Of a stretch of DNA of 64,000 nucleotides, positions 46,730 through 55,925 are shown one piece after another; position 1 is the first letter of the stretch, and every line of letters starts with the position of its first letter. The stretch comes from Dermabacter sp. p3-SID358 (GTDB lineage Bacteria; Actinomycetota; Actinomycetes; Actinomycetales; Dermabacteraceae). A program made the translations under genes and the position numbers. The DNA lies in the NCBI RefSeq assembly GCF_025147465.1, contig NZ_JALXOZ010000002.1, forward strand, positions 100,166 through 164,165. The letters run 5' to 3'. The notes below the pieces were generated by a model that saw only the letters and a program-made list of their open reading frames with translations, was not told the origin of the DNA and ran no database searches.

Positions 46730-47944
46730 CTACTGATCGTGGTGCGGGAAGCGACCGAAGGCACGCTCGATGTCACGCTGAGCCGCGGCTGTCATCTCGC
46801 CGAAGGGTTCAGCTTCGAGCACCCGGCCGCTCTTCTTTTTTGTGGCCCTCCACAGGCCAATCGCGCGGCCGCCGCGCAGGATCGCCCTGCGGAACACACC
46901 GTTGTTCCCCGGCACGAGCAGTTCGTGCTCATTTGCGCTCATGAGATCGAGGCGGTTCGGATAGCCGAGCACGAGTTCGTCGAACCCGGGCAACAGGAAT
47001 GCTCCCCGAACTTGGGAGCCGGCAGCCTCGACCTCATCCGTGAGTCCCGCACGGCAATACCTCATCTCGCCAGCGGCGTCGCTCCCCCACTCCTCAATCT
47101 CATCGCTTACTTGGGCGAATGCTGCACGGACCTCCCCCAGCGGAAGCTTCGTCCACCACGCGAAATCGCGCAGTGTCGCGGGACCATGGCTCAGCAGGTA
47201 CCGCTCGAGCAGCGCCGCCGTCGCAGCGACCCGGTCTCCGCCGAAACGCGCCTCGAGACCGGAGCCCTCAGGCAACCACGTCTCGGTCGAGGCGATTCGA
47301 TGCTCATTCCCCTCAATCGGCCCGTAGATCAGCTGCCCCGATGCCATGAAATACGTGATGAGGTGGTAGCCGCGCCCACCACTCGTGGAAATGCCGGCGC
47401 TCTCCCACGCATCTAGCAGTTCCGCGCGCGCAAGTGATCGAGGCTTCCCTGCAAACGTCTCGAGCGCAACGCCAAGCGCCCTCTCAACCTCGACTTCAGA
47501 AAGATTCCGCGAGCGCCTCCGCCGCGCTTCCCACTCTCCCTTTTTCGCACACAGCTCGGTCATCCACCGCGCATCGCTCGCGGCCATCGCAAAAACGGTC
47601 CCGCGCATCGGGTAGCCACGCACGATTTCGCGAGCGTCAAAGGCGCGCAACACCTCCCGCATGCGCGGGTCACTCGGGAGAGGTTTTTGGTCCGACGCTT
47701 GCCCAGCAACCGTCGGAACCCGCTCCTCACCTGGTTCTTCGCTCACCTTTGTCGCCTCAAGCCGAAGGGCGATCGAGGAGAGCAAACCGGGCAGATCTTG
47801 CCCCTGCATGGCCCCCATCGCGTGCACCACGTCACGGGCGCTACCGTACGTTGAAGCGGCGAGCCCTTGCGCTACAAGGCGTGCGTGAATGAGGCCGGCG
47901 CGCGCGGCGCGAGATACGGCAGCGGTGGTGGATCGTGACGCCAT
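46730..47944 (-). CDS. Winged-helix DNA-binding domain protein (HTH_42 / AlkX-like)
   Basis: 404 residues. An N-terminal helical region (GAMQGQDLPGLLSSIALR), the MRGTVFAMAASDARWMTEL segment, winged-helix repeats (LLERYLLSHGPATLRDFAWWTKLPLGEV) and the C-terminal VRGAFLLPGFDELVLGYPNR and VFRRAILRGGRAIGLWR match the 'winged helix DNA-binding domain-containing' family related to AlkX/YcaQ DNA glycosylases. The exact role is unknown, with DNA repair or binding inferred. Residues ~70-90 are a linker carrying a 27-bp palindromic repeat in the DNA, in frame. Divergent from bioY. Confidence 0.88.
   Translation of the reverse strand: MASRSTTAAVSRAARAGLIHARLVAQGLAASTYGSARDVVHAMGAMQGQDLPGLLSSIALRLEATKVSEEPGEERVPTVAGQASDQKPLPSDPRMREVLRAFDAREIVRGYPMRGTVFAMAASDARWMTELCAKKGEWEARRRRSRNLSEVEVERALGVALETFAGKPRSLARAELLDAWESAGISTSGGRGYHLITYFMASGQLIYGPIEGNEHRIASTETWLPEGSGLEARFGGDRVAATAALLERYLLSHGPATLRDFAWWTKLPLGEVRAAFAQVSDEIEEWGSDAAGEMRYCRAGLTDEVEAAGSQVRGAFLLPGFDELVLGYPNRLDLMSANEHELLVPGNNGVFRRAILRGGRAIGLWRATKKKSGRVLEAEPFGEMTAAAQRDIERAFGRFPHHDQ
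47691..47717. repeat. 27-bp palindromic repeat, in-gene copy
   Basis: TCCGACGCTTGCCC, then AGCAACCGTCGGA, differing at 3 of 27 positions from 38951-38977. It falls in the linker of the winged-helix gene, encoding about residues 76-85 (VPTVAGQASD). Confidence 0.75.
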
Positions 47945-48022
47945 GCCTCAACCTTATCCACCAGCGCGGGCCGAAGGAGCCTAGTATTGGTGCGGTTCCT
48001 TTCCACGAGATCAAGGAGATTC

Positions 48023-48634
48023 ATGACCACCGCACCCGTTGCCGACACCCGCCCCGTGCTCGCCGATTCGCTCGTCAAGCACCGCACACTTCTCACCGAT
48101 CTTTCGCTCATCGCGGCGGGCGTCGTTGTGGTGGGGATCCTTGCGCAAGTGACGATCCCCCTCCCGTACGTGCCGATTACCGGTCAAACGCTCGGTGTGA
48201 TCCTCGTGGGCGCAGCTCTCGGTTCGAAGCGCGGTGCGGCCTCACTTGCGACGTACCTCGTCGCAGGTCTCGCGGGGGCCCCGATCTTCGCGGAGTTCGG
48301 CGGCGGCCCCGGCATGGTTCTCGAGCCGAGTTTCGGCTTCATCATTGGTTTTATTCCCTCGGCGTTTGTGGCCGGCTGGATGGCGGAGCGCGCGTGGGAT
48401 CGCAAGTTCACGCTCGCGCTTCTCGGCTTCGCTGCGGCGAGCGCGTTGCCGTTCATCGTGGGCGTGCCCTACATGGCGTGGATTCTCAATTCGGTCATGG
48501 GCCTCGGCATGGACTTCGCGGGCATCATGAACGCGGGCCTTATCCCGTTTATCCCCGGCGGCATCGTCAAGGCGGCGATCGCGGCGGGCCTCATTCCGCT
48601 CGCGTGGAAGGGTGTGCGCGCGCTCGAGAAGTAA
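48023..48634 (+). CDS. bioY: Biotin transporter BioY
   Basis: 203 residues from the ATG at 48023 (AAGGAG 4 nt upstream; a longer frame has no such site). S-component of an energy-coupling-factor biotin importer with six predicted membrane segments. Family signatures: VTIPLPYVPITGQTLGV, LGSKRGAASLATYLVAGLAGAPIF, and GFIIGFIPSAFVAGW. No EcfA/T genes are adjacent, so a shared ECF module elsewhere or solo function is implied. Divergent from the winged-helix gene. Confidence 0.95.
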   Translation: MTTAPVADTRPVLADSLVKHRTLLTDLSLIAAGVVVVGILAQVTIPLPYVPITGQTLGVILVGAALGSKRGAASLATYLVAGLAGAPIFAEFGGGPGMVLEPSFGFIIGFIPSAFVAGWMAERAWDRKFTLALLGFAAASALPFIVGVPYMAWILNSVMGLGMDFAGIMNAGLIPFIPGGIVKAAIAAGLIPLAWKGVRALEK

Positions 48635-48642
48635 GCGCCTCC

Positions 48643-51312
48643 TTATTTCGCGCCGCGCCTGAGCGCGCGGTTCGTTTTCGCGGTCGCCTCGAATGTCATC
48701 GGGTCTTCGGGCCAGGGATGTTTCGGGTAGCGGCCGCGCATTTCTTTACGCACCTCCACATAGGGTCCAGCCCAAAATGAGCGCAGATCTTTCGTGAGGG
48801 CAAGTGGTTTACCGCCGGGCGAAAGTAGCTCGATGAGCACGCTTACTCTTCCGTCCACGATGCTCGGTGTCTCCTCGAGCCCGAACATCTCCTGGAGCTT
48901 CACCTTGAGGCGCACGGACGCCTCATCCGCGCCACCACCGGCGTTCTCGATCTGCTCGGCGTTTGGGTAGTCAAGGCGAATTTTGGAGTCCGACGGCACC
49001 TGGATTCTCTCGGGCGTGAGTTCTTCGAGTCGCGCGGCTTCGGGCCACGGGAAGGCGCGCTCGAGGATTGGGCGCATGTCGATTTTTGAGGGGGGAAGCG
49101 GGTTTTTTCTGCCGATGCCGGCGAGCGCGTCGATTTCGGGACCCGCGAGTTCTTCGAGGCGTGACAGTAGCGCCGCGTCGCTCACGTCAGGCCAGGGATC
49201 ACCGAGTTCGCGGTGGAGGAGGGCGAGGCGCGCGCGGAGGTTCGCGGCGCTCGCGCTCCACGTGAAGAGATCGAGTCCTGCGCGGCGGATGCCGGCGAGG
49301 ACGGCCTCACGCACTCCGGGGCCTTCGACTTTGGTGGGGGTTGAGGAGAGCACGATGCTTCCAACGGTTTTGATGCGCCGTGCTTTAGCGCCGTTTTCAC
49401 CGAAGTCGATCTCGATGTTTTCGCGCACGAGCGGCCCCGCGCACGCGAGGGCTTCGTCCTCTGTGAGGGGCGCCGCCTGGCGGATGATGGCGCCCGTACC
49501 GCGCGCGGCCTTGGCGTTCGAGCGCTGCACCTCTGCGATCGCGATCCACTCTCCGAGTGCGGTGTCGCTCGTGCCGGCGCGTGTGCCGCTCGCGCTTTCG
49601 TAGATTCCTGGCTCCACTTCGCGCGCGAGGCGTTCGGGGTAGGCAAGGGCAACGACTATGCCAACCTCGTGAGCGGGGTCGTTCGGCGGCTCGATCGCTC
49701 GTGTGAGCTTGGGGGTGCGTTCCGCGTGGCGGCGTGCGAGGCGGGCGAAGCGGTGGGCTTCTTTGTGGAGGCGGTCGCGCTGTGCACGCGGACCTGCCAC
49801 GAGATGTCCGTCGAGCGGGAGTGGCGCCTCGAGGGAGAGAGCGGCGACGGTGCGCGAGGCGGCGTCGGAACCCACGATAGGTGCGGAAGTGAGCAGCGCG
49901 CGGGCGAGCCGCGGATCGGTGGGGATGGAAGCAAGCGTGCGGCCGAGCGGTGTGATCGCCCCTTCGCTATCGAGGGCGCCGAGTGCGGCGAGGCTTTCGT
50001 GCGCGTCAGAAAGTGCCTGTGCGGGTGGCGCATCCGGGAGTCGAAGGCCCGCACCGCCCGGGGTGCCCCACGCAGCCATGAGGAGGGCCGCATCCGTGAG
50101 GTCGGCGCTCGCGATCTCGGGGAGGGTGAAGTCTCGCGCACCGGCGTAAGCGAGGTCATCGAAGAGACGAATCGCGAGACCCGGGCCGAGGCGGCCCGCT
50201 CGGCCGGCGCGCTGGGTCATGCTCGCGCGCGAGGCGGTCACGGTCACGAGGCCACTCATTTTCCTTGCGGTATCGCGGCGTAGTTCGCGACTCAATCCCG
50301 AATCGACGACGATGCGTACGCCCGGAACCGTGAGAGAGGATTCCGCGAGGTTCGTCGAAAATATGAGGCGTCTGGGCTCGCCCTCGTTGCGCCCGCGCAC
50401 GATGCGGTCCTGTTCACGCGCGTCGATACGGCCGTGAAGCTCGCACACGTCGGCGCGCATACCGCGGCCGGCGAGGAGCTCACGCGCCGCCGATGCCGCC
50501 TTCTCGACCTCCCACGCGCCGGGCAGGAAGATGAGGACGTCGGAATCGGCGAGCTCTCCTTCTTCGCCGAGCGCCTCGACCGCAACTCGCGCCGCGTGTG
50601 CGAGAAAGTCGCGCGTGACCCCGCGCTCATTCATCCGCGCGGCAAAGGGCGCACGTCGCGTCTCGACGGGGAAGAGCGCCGTGGGCGAATCGATCACCGG
50701 CACCGGCTCGTCGACTCCTTCGCCGAGGAGCCCCGCGAATCTTTTCGCGTCAAGGGTCGCCGAGAGCGCAAGAAGCCTGAGGTCTCCGCGAAGATCGCGC
50801 ACGTCGAGCGCGAAGGCGAGAGCAAGATCGGAATCGAGGGAGCGCTCGTGCACTTCATCGAGCACGATCGCCGAGACGCCCGAAAGTTCGGGGTCGGCGA
50901 GGAGCCGGCGCACGAGCACGCCGGGCGTCACGAGTTCCACGAGGGTGTCTGGTGTGAGTGTCGAGTCGCCGCGCACCGTATATGCCACACGCTTCGCGAG
51001 TGCCGGAGACGATTCGGCGGCGAGAGATCGAAGCCTTGAGGCGCCCGCACGGGCGGCCACGCGCCTCGGCTGCGTCACGATGACGCGGCCCGCGCCAGGC
51101 TCACCCGCGAGTGCGTTCGCGACGATCGGCGGGACGAGCGTCGTTTTGCCAGACCCCGGAGGGGCCTGTACGACCGCGCTCGCACCGGGTGAAGCGAGCG
51201 CCTGTGCGAGGTGCGGTGCCACGTCAGCGAAGGCGAGGCTCGTCCCGATCACCTCGAGATCGAAAGTGGCGGGGGTACCGTCGGACTGCGCTTTGCTGCT
51301 CACCTGACCCAT
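48643..51312 (-). CDS. hrpB: ATP-dependent helicase HrpB
   Basis: 889-residue DExH-box helicase of the HrpB type. Motifs in order: Walker A APPGSGKTTLVP (residues ~50), TQPRRVAARAGASRL, the DEVH box IVLDEVHERSLDSD, SATLD, and QRAGRAGRLGPG (motif VI). The C-terminal part is HrpB-specific (GKPLALTKDLRSFWAGPY, EVRKEMRGRYPKHPWPEDP). Probably RNA-dependent; the cellular role is unclear. No ribosome binding site stands before the ATG at 51312, and the start codon region is part of a 52-bp repeat also found at 53207. Confidence 0.95.
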   Translation of the reverse strand: MGQVSSKAQSDGTPATFDLEVIGTSLAFADVAPHLAQALASPGASAVVQAPPGSGKTTLVPPIVANALAGEPGAGRVIVTQPRRVAARAGASRLRSLAAESSPALAKRVAYTVRGDSTLTPDTLVELVTPGVLVRRLLADPELSGVSAIVLDEVHERSLDSDLALAFALDVRDLRGDLRLLALSATLDAKRFAGLLGEGVDEPVPVIDSPTALFPVETRRAPFAARMNERGVTRDFLAHAARVAVEALGEEGELADSDVLIFLPGAWEVEKAASAARELLAGRGMRADVCELHGRIDAREQDRIVRGRNEGEPRRLIFSTNLAESSLTVPGVRIVVDSGLSRELRRDTARKMSGLVTVTASRASMTQRAGRAGRLGPGLAIRLFDDLAYAGARDFTLPEIASADLTDAALLMAAWGTPGGAGLRLPDAPPAQALSDAHESLAALGALDSEGAITPLGRTLASIPTDPRLARALLTSAPIVGSDAASRTVAALSLEAPLPLDGHLVAGPRAQRDRLHKEAHRFARLARRHAERTPKLTRAIEPPNDPAHEVGIVVALAYPERLAREVEPGIYESASGTRAGTSDTALGEWIAIAEVQRSNAKAARGTGAIIRQAAPLTEDEALACAGPLVRENIEIDFGENGAKARRIKTVGSIVLSSTPTKVEGPGVREAVLAGIRRAGLDLFTWSASAANLRARLALLHRELGDPWPDVSDAALLSRLEELAGPEIDALAGIGRKNPLPPSKIDMRPILERAFPWPEAARLEELTPERIQVPSDSKIRLDYPNAEQIENAGGGADEASVRLKVKLQEMFGLEETPSIVDGRVSVLIELLSPGGKPLALTKDLRSFWAGPYVEVRKEMRGRYPKHPWPEDPMTFEATAKTNRALRRGAK

Positions 51313-51362
51313 TGTGCCAAGCCGCCGAAGACCAGCAGAATCGCGGGTGTGACGAGCCTCTC
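51311..51362. repeat. 52-bp direct repeat, copy 1 (cassette left border)
   Basis: Perfect copy of 53207-53258, starting ATTGTGCCAAGCCGCCGAAG and ending GACGAGCCTCTC. It begins inside the hrpB start codon. The two copies bracket a 1.84-kb segment (51363-53206). Confidence 0.9.
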
Positions 51363-51422
51363 AGCATCAACACTAGTACGGCCACCTGAAGCTGCCCCCT
51401 CTTTCCAGGAGCATGAGAGCAA

Positions 51423-52985
51423 TCATCCTTTGGTGTCGGGAACCCCCTTGGGTACCGGTCCGCCATTGACGCTCACCAGAACCCATTTCTTATAACGCCC
51501 CAACTCCACGGGACTGTGGTGGTGCGCTTTAAATTTCCCGCCCTCATAAACACGAGCAGTCAGCACATTATCAAGAGCCTCACCGTCCTCCGTATAGAGC
51601 ACGAAGCTGACAGAGGTTACAGATTCATCAGAGACCTTACCCTCTACTGTGATGTTCGCATACGATGGGCCGAAGGGATCCTCGACAATCTTCACCTCGG
51701 AGAAGATCGATTCCGCGGACTGATCTCCAGTCGCTCCAGATTGGGCGTCGCTATCTCCTTTAAAGCCGGGGGAAGCCCATGCCTCCGCAGTTGATTCATC
51801 GTAAGCTCCACGCGTTCCAGCAATAGTCGGACCTACCTCTACACCGTCTACCTCCCAGAGAATCCACTCCCTTGGTGGTTCATCCTGCGAGATTTCACCG
51901 GTTTGGAAGATCCCGTCGACAGGATCCTCGGCCTGCACCGACTCGACCGTCCCATCGGCAAGAACCATGAGGAATTTCAGTCTCGAGACTTCAGACCCAG
52001 CCACCCCAGTGATGCCGTAGTTGTAACGCGAGGAAAAATCAGGAAGACGGTAGATCTTCACATCGGTTACAAAATCCTCAACCTCAACTGTCTCGGCAAG
52101 CCCTTCATCTGCGGCCGGTGCCAGTGCGGGCGCTCCGTCAACGATCGACTCCACCCTGGGGCGTGGATCAATAGCCGACACAAGTGGTGATCGCACGTAG
52201 TCTTCCTGTGCTATCTCAGAACGTGAATCGAGATCGTAATGAAGCCCTTGCACCCTGAGGGTCGCATCGATGCATTCGCTGTACTCGTGTCGCTCCATGA
52301 CGATGCTCGTGTCCTGTCCTGGAGCCAAATATTCGACTTCAACCGGAAGCGTCTCACATGAATTTCCGTCAGCATCGACGAAGTCAACTTCGAACTCTGC
52401 AGACTGCCAAGGAACCCCTGACGAGTTACGAATCTGGAGTCGCGCAATCTGAGGGCTAGTCGTCTGATCCCAAACCTCGGAGGCCAACACCTCAACATCA
52501 CTTTCCTGCATCTGCCGCTGATCCAGGTCGTGGAACAGCACCCCTGTACCCGAAATGAAAAGCGGCACGAAAGTCGACACTTTCAAGAATGACAACCCGA
52601 ACGTAAGCAGAATGCCCCCGAAAGCGGTGAGGCTGAGACCAGTGATTAGACGACGGCGCGGAAGGGCAAAAAGGATGACAGCTTGCACGATAACCGCGGC
52701 GAGAACACATAAAAGCAATGAAACATCCACGGGCAGGAGGAACCCGAGAACAGAGCCTTCTATCGCTTCGTCGAGGATGAGTTGGGCGTCATCGTGGCTT
52801 TTCGCTGTCGTCGTTGCAACGAGGTCTCCGACCCCCAAAGATGACCAAATACTCCAAACCAACAGCATCGCCATGATCAACAGCGCTCCTCGGCGCAGCC
52901 ATAACTTACCGTTGGAGGTTTCAATCCGCTCCTGCTTTGGATCGGAGTAAGGACCCATCGGAGGGCGGGACCGCCAAGTGTTCAC
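51423..52985 (-). CDS. Hypothetical three-TM protein with long extracellular part
   Basis: 520 residues from a GTG that overlaps the TGA of a small upstream frame (GTGA). Three hydrophobic segments (GALLIMAMLLVWSIWSSLGV; LLLCVLAAVIVQAVILFAL; LTAFGGILLTFGLSFL) are followed by a large, acidic domain rich in short beta-like stretches, ending FKAHHHSPVELGRYKKWVLV. A region containing RLQIRNSSGVPWQSAEFEV suggests an FxLD/Ig-like fold. No family is recognised. Base composition is visibly lower in GC than neighbouring genes, and 52-bp repeats flank it, so it is probably acquired. An ATG at 52958 is an alternative start. Confidence 0.65.
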   Translation of the reverse strand: MNTWRSRPPMGPYSDPKQERIETSNGKLWLRRGALLIMAMLLVWSIWSSLGVGDLVATTTAKSHDDAQLILDEAIEGSVLGFLLPVDVSLLLCVLAAVIVQAVILFALPRRRLITGLSLTAFGGILLTFGLSFLKVSTFVPLFISGTGVLFHDLDQRQMQESDVEVLASEVWDQTTSPQIARLQIRNSSGVPWQSAEFEVDFVDADGNSCETLPVEVEYLAPGQDTSIVMERHEYSECIDATLRVQGLHYDLDSRSEIAQEDYVRSPLVSAIDPRPRVESIVDGAPALAPAADEGLAETVEVEDFVTDVKIYRLPDFSSRYNYGITGVAGSEVSRLKFLMVLADGTVESVQAEDPVDGIFQTGEISQDEPPREWILWEVDGVEVGPTIAGTRGAYDESTAEAWASPGFKGDSDAQSGATGDQSAESIFSEVKIVEDPFGPSYANITVEGKVSDESVTSVSFVLYTEDGEALDNVLTARVYEGGKFKAHHHSPVELGRYKKWVLVSVNGGPVPKGVPDTKG

Positions 52986-53173
52986 CGAAATCGCTCGCCT
53001 TCAGTTGCAGCCACGCAAAAAGCTGCAGTCCATGATCCTTTCACAGCCCGATGAATCGAGAGAATGCCACCATCGATCTGCACTCCACAGACTACTGGCC
53101 GTTCAGCAACCGGCGAGGACAATTCGAGAGTGACACGTCCCACCCTCGCGCGCTCCATTTCGAGGATATCCAC
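52982..53173 (-). CDS. Small protein coupled to the three-TM gene
   Basis: 63 residues from the ATG at 53173 (MDILEMERARVGRVTLELSS...). Its TGA overlaps the GTG of the downstream gene in a GTGA arrangement, the best argument that it is translated. There is no clear ribosome binding site and no recognised family. It lies inside the repeat-bounded cassette. Confidence 0.35.
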   Translation of the reverse strand: MDILEMERARVGRVTLELSSPVAERPVVCGVQIDGGILSIHRAVKGSWTAAFCVAATEGERFR

Positions 53174-53206
53174 GTCTCGAACTACACGCTGGCACTCACC
53201 CCGCCT

Positions 53207-53258
53207 ATTGTGCCAAGCCGCCGAAGACCAGCAGAATCGCGGGTGTGACGAGCCTCTC
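53207..53258. repeat. 52-bp direct repeat, copy 2 (cassette right border)
   Basis: Second perfect copy of 51311-51362, 72 nt upstream of tRNA-Asp. The sequence next to each copy (GCCACCTGAAGC near 51395, and GCTTTCAGGTGGC at 53260) is itself inverted. Confidence 0.9.
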
Positions 53259-53329
53259 CGCTTTCAGGTGGCATTCGGGCGGAAGGCTGTGTAGAGTAAT
53301 TCGAGTCAAAGCGAGAGCACGACGAAAAA

Positions 53330-53403
53330 GGCCCTGTAGCTCAGTTGGTTAGAGTGCCGCCCTGTCACGGCGGAGGTCGCCGGTTCAAGCCCGGTCAGGG
53401 TCG
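53330..53403 (+). tRNA. tRNA-Asp (anticodon GTC)
   Basis: 74-nt cloverleaf: acceptor GGCCCTG/CAGGGTC, D-arm with AGCTCAGTTGGTTAGAGT, anticodon arm CCGCC-CTGTCAC-GGCGG (GTC) and T-arm GCCGGTTCAAGCCCGGT. CCA is not encoded. Confidence 0.97.
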
Positions 53404-53413
53404 CAAATGCGAC

Positions 53414-53442
53414 AAACCCCCTCGAAAATTGAGGGGGTTTTT
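53414..53442 (+). terminator. Rho-independent terminator after tRNA-Asp
   Basis: CCCCCTC and GAGGGGG form a 7-bp stem around GAAAATT, preceded by AAA and followed by TTTTT. Confidence 0.95.
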
Positions 53443-53586
53443 CCATACCCCGACACCGCCCCAACACGACGGCCTGGCTTACCCTCGCCGGCGCTCGAGT
53501 GAACGTGTCTTACCTCTCCCCCACCGACATTGATTTCGCGCGCACTCACGGGCACTGGTAGGCTGTTCGCTGTTCCTTCTGGAACT

Positions 53587-53976
53587 TCAGGCTCTGTAGC
53601 TCAGTTGGTAGAGCGTTCGACTGAAAATCGAGAGGTCACGGGATCGACGCCCGTCGGAGCCACAGCAATCCCCCGCCGAGTCGCCCCGGGCGGGGGATTT
53701 TTGTATGCACCTACGCCTCCCGTTCCGCTCGCGGTGGGCACATCCGGGCCAGCAGCACGGGCGCCGCTTACCCTCGTTCAATTCTTCGCACGTGCGGCGA
53801 ATGCGGCGCGCCCTCGTCTCGGGTTTTTTTGCGTCCTCAACCCAGCAGATGAATTCGTTGCGCGCAAGGGCTGTGATGTCGAGCCAGGCCTCTCGTGCAA
53901 CCTGATCGGATTCGAGGGCCCCGGCGAGATCGACGGGCAACTCGTGAACGGCGCCGCCAGGAAGAGAGGTAGTCAT
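53587..53976 (-). CDS. YdeI/OmpD-associated-like small protein, 3' end uncertain
   Basis: The first ~75 residues ([61 protein letters not shown]) match the short YdeI/OmpD-associated (bacteriocin-protection) family. ATG at 53976, GGAGGCG about 12 nt upstream. In frame no stop occurs until 53587, so the predicted 129-residue protein runs through the tRNA-Phe terminator and, antisense, through tRNA-Phe itself; the last ~50 residues are therefore unlikely to be ancestral. The normal stop was probably lost. Function unknown. Confidence 0.65.
   Translation of the reverse strand: MTTSLPGGAVHELPVDLAGALESDQVAREAWLDITALARNEFICWVEDAKKPETRARRIRRTCEELNEGKRRPCCWPGCAHRERNGRRRCIQKSPARGDSAGDCCGSDGRRSRDLSIFSRTLYQLSYRA
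53590..53662 (+). tRNA. tRNA-Phe (anticodon GAA)
   Basis: 73-nt cloverleaf: acceptor GGCTCTG/CGGAGCC, D-arm AGCTCAGTTGGTAGAGC, anticodon loop CTGAAAA (GAA) and T-arm ACGGGATCGACGCCCGT. CCA is not encoded. Confidence 0.97.
53667..53703 (+). terminator. Rho-independent terminator after tRNA-Phe
   Basis: AATCCCCCGCC pairs with GGCGGGGGATT around a short loop and is followed by TTT. Confidence 0.93.
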
Positions 53977-54159
53977 GGTGCGAGCCTACGCCTCCCCTGC
54001 ACAGTCACCAGATTTCCGGAATTTCGGTCACAGGAGGGAGCGGGGATGCCGCGCGAGGCGGCAAAGCGCTGGCACGCTCAGAGAATTTCACGTTTGCTAG
54101 GTCACAGTGAGGGACGAACGCCCCGCAGCAACCGAGAAGAATCAAAGGAGATTTGCCCC

Positions 54160-55836
54160 ATGGCATCCGAAAACCCTGATCTCAAGATCGCTCAGGCCCA
54201 CACTCTCAAGCCGATCACCGAGATCGCCGAGGCCGCCGGAATTCCGAACGAGGCCCTCATCCCCTACGGCTGGACCAAGGCCAAGGTCGACATGAAGAAG
54301 ATCGACCAGAGCAGCGACAAGCCGAAGGCGAAGCTCGTGCTCGTCTCGGCTCTCTCGCCGACCCCCGCCGGCGAGGGTAAGTCGACGACGACTGTCGGCC
54401 TCTCCGACGCGTTTTCCCTCAAGGGCAAGAAAACCGTCGTGGCGCTCCGCGAGCCCTCGCTCGGCCCGGTCATGGGCGTTAAGGGCGGCGCGACCGGCGG
54501 TGGCTACGCCCAGGTCGTCCCCATGGAAGACATCAACCTCCATTTCACGGGCGACTTCCACGCAATCCAGATCGCGAACAACACCCTCGCGGCACTCATC
54601 GACAACTCGATCCAGCAGGGTAACCCGCTGAACATCGATCCGCGCCGCATCCAGTGGAAGCGCGTTCTCGACGTCAACGACCGCGAGCTTCGCTCGATCG
54701 TCGTGGGCCTCGGCGGCCCGGCACAGGGCATGCCGCGCGAAGACGGCTTTGACATCGTTGTGGCTTCGGAGATCATGGCGATCCTCTGCCTCGCGACCGA
54801 CCTCAAGGACCTCCAGAAGCGCATCGCGAGCATCGTCGTGGGTTACACGTTTGATCGCAAGCCCGTGACCGTCGCCGATCTCAAAGTCGAAGGCGCCATC
54901 ACGATGCTCCTCAAGGACGCCCTCAACCCGAATCTCGTGCAGACCCTCGGCGGCACCCCCGCCCTCGTGCACGGCGGCCCGTTCGCGAACATCGCTCACG
55001 GCTGCAACTCGATCATCGCGACCAACCTCGCGCGCGAGCTCGGTGAAATCGCCGTGACCGAAGCCGGCTTCGGTTCGGATCTCGGCGGCGAAAAGTTCCT
55101 CGACATCAAGTCGCGCTTCGGCGGTTTCTCGCCCGACGCGGTCGTGCTCGTCGCGACTGTGCGCGCCCTCAAGATGCATGGCGGCGTCAAGAAAGACGAG
55201 CTCGAGACCGAGAACGTCGACGCGGCTCTCGAGGGCACCGCGAACCTGCGCAAGCACCTCGAGAACATTCGCAAGTTTGGCCTCGAGCCCGTGATCGCCC
55301 TCAACCGCTTCCCGTCCGACACCGAGACCGAGCTCAAGGCCGTTCTCGACTGGGCGAAGGAGAACGGCTACAAGGCCGCGCTCTCCGAAGTGTGGGCGAA
55401 GGGCGGCGAGGGCGCCCTCGACCTCGCCGATCAGGTGCTCGCCGCGATCGATGAGGCCGGCGACTTCCACCACCTCTACGAGCCTGAAGACGGCGTCGAG
55501 AACGCTATCGAGACCATCGCCAAGGAGGTCTACGGCGCATCCGAGGTCCAGTACGTTGACAGCGCCCCCGCGGCGCTTCGTCGACTCAAGAAGAACGGCT
55601 GGGACAAGCTCCCCGTGTGCATGGCGAAGACCCAATACTCGTTCAGCGACGACCCGACGAAACTCGGCGCGCCCGAGGGCCACGTGCTCCACGTTCGCGA
55701 CCTCATCCCCCGCCTCGGTGCAGGGTTCGTCGTCGCCCTCACTGGGTCGGTCATGACCATGCCGGGCCTCCCGAAGGAACCCGCGGCGCTTCGCATGGGC
55801 GTCGATGAGGACGGCAACGCGATCGGCCTCTTCTAA
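54160..55836 (+). CDS. fhs: Formate-tetrahydrofolate ligase
   Basis: 558 residues, the normal size of Fhs. Makes 10-formyl-THF from formate, THF and ATP for purine synthesis and initiator tRNA formylation. P-loop [14 protein letters not shown] at ~68-81; the conserved [21 protein letters not shown] region follows; [23 protein letters not shown], and [12 protein letters not shown] also match. The ATG at 54160 has AAGGAG about 9 nt upstream; longer in-frame extensions run back through a tRNA and are rejected. Monocistronic, with a strong terminator. Confidence 0.97.
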   Translation: MASENPDLKIAQAHTLKPITEIAEAAGIPNEALIPYGWTKAKVDMKKIDQSSDKPKAKLVLVSALSPTPAGEGKSTTTVGLSDAFSLKGKKTVVALREPSLGPVMGVKGGATGGGYAQVVPMEDINLHFTGDFHAIQIANNTLAALIDNSIQQGNPLNIDPRRIQWKRVLDVNDRELRSIVVGLGGPAQGMPREDGFDIVVASEIMAILCLATDLKDLQKRIASIVVGYTFDRKPVTVADLKVEGAITMLLKDALNPNLVQTLGGTPALVHGGPFANIAHGCNSIIATNLARELGEIAVTEAGFGSDLGGEKFLDIKSRFGGFSPDAVVLVATVRALKMHGGVKKDELETENVDAALEGTANLRKHLENIRKFGLEPVIALNRFPSDTETELKAVLDWAKENGYKAALSEVWAKGGEGALDLADQVLAAIDEAGDFHHLYEPEDGVENAIETIAKEVYGASEVQYVDSAPAALRRLKKNGWDKLPVCMAKTQYSFSDDPTKLGAPEGHVLHVRDLIPRLGAGFVVALTGSVMTMPGLPKEPAALRMGVDEDGNAIGLF

Positions 55837-55859
55837 GAGTTCCATTCTCCGCATTAAGC

Positions 55860-55897
55860 AAGGAGCGTGGGTGGCATCCGTGCCACCCGCGCTCCTT
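55860..55897 (+). terminator. Terminator of fhs
   Basis: A 17-bp stem (AAGGAGCGTGGGTGGCA with its complement, one G-U pair) and a TCCG loop, 23 nt after the fhs stop. The stem ends in TT and is followed by CGTT. Confidence 0.85.
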
Positions 55898-55925
55898 CGT
55901 TAACCGGCAAGCGTCGGAACATCGC

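Noticed and set aside
53530..54159. A long N-terminal extension of fhs
   Set aside because: It would translate through tRNA-Phe and its terminator; the ATG at 54160 has the ribosome binding site and the family N-terminus.
53977..54159. Riboswitch (ZTP or THF type) in the fhs leader
   Set aside because: The region was read for the conserved cores of the pfl/ZTP and THF motifs; neither was found, only GC-rich short hairpins.
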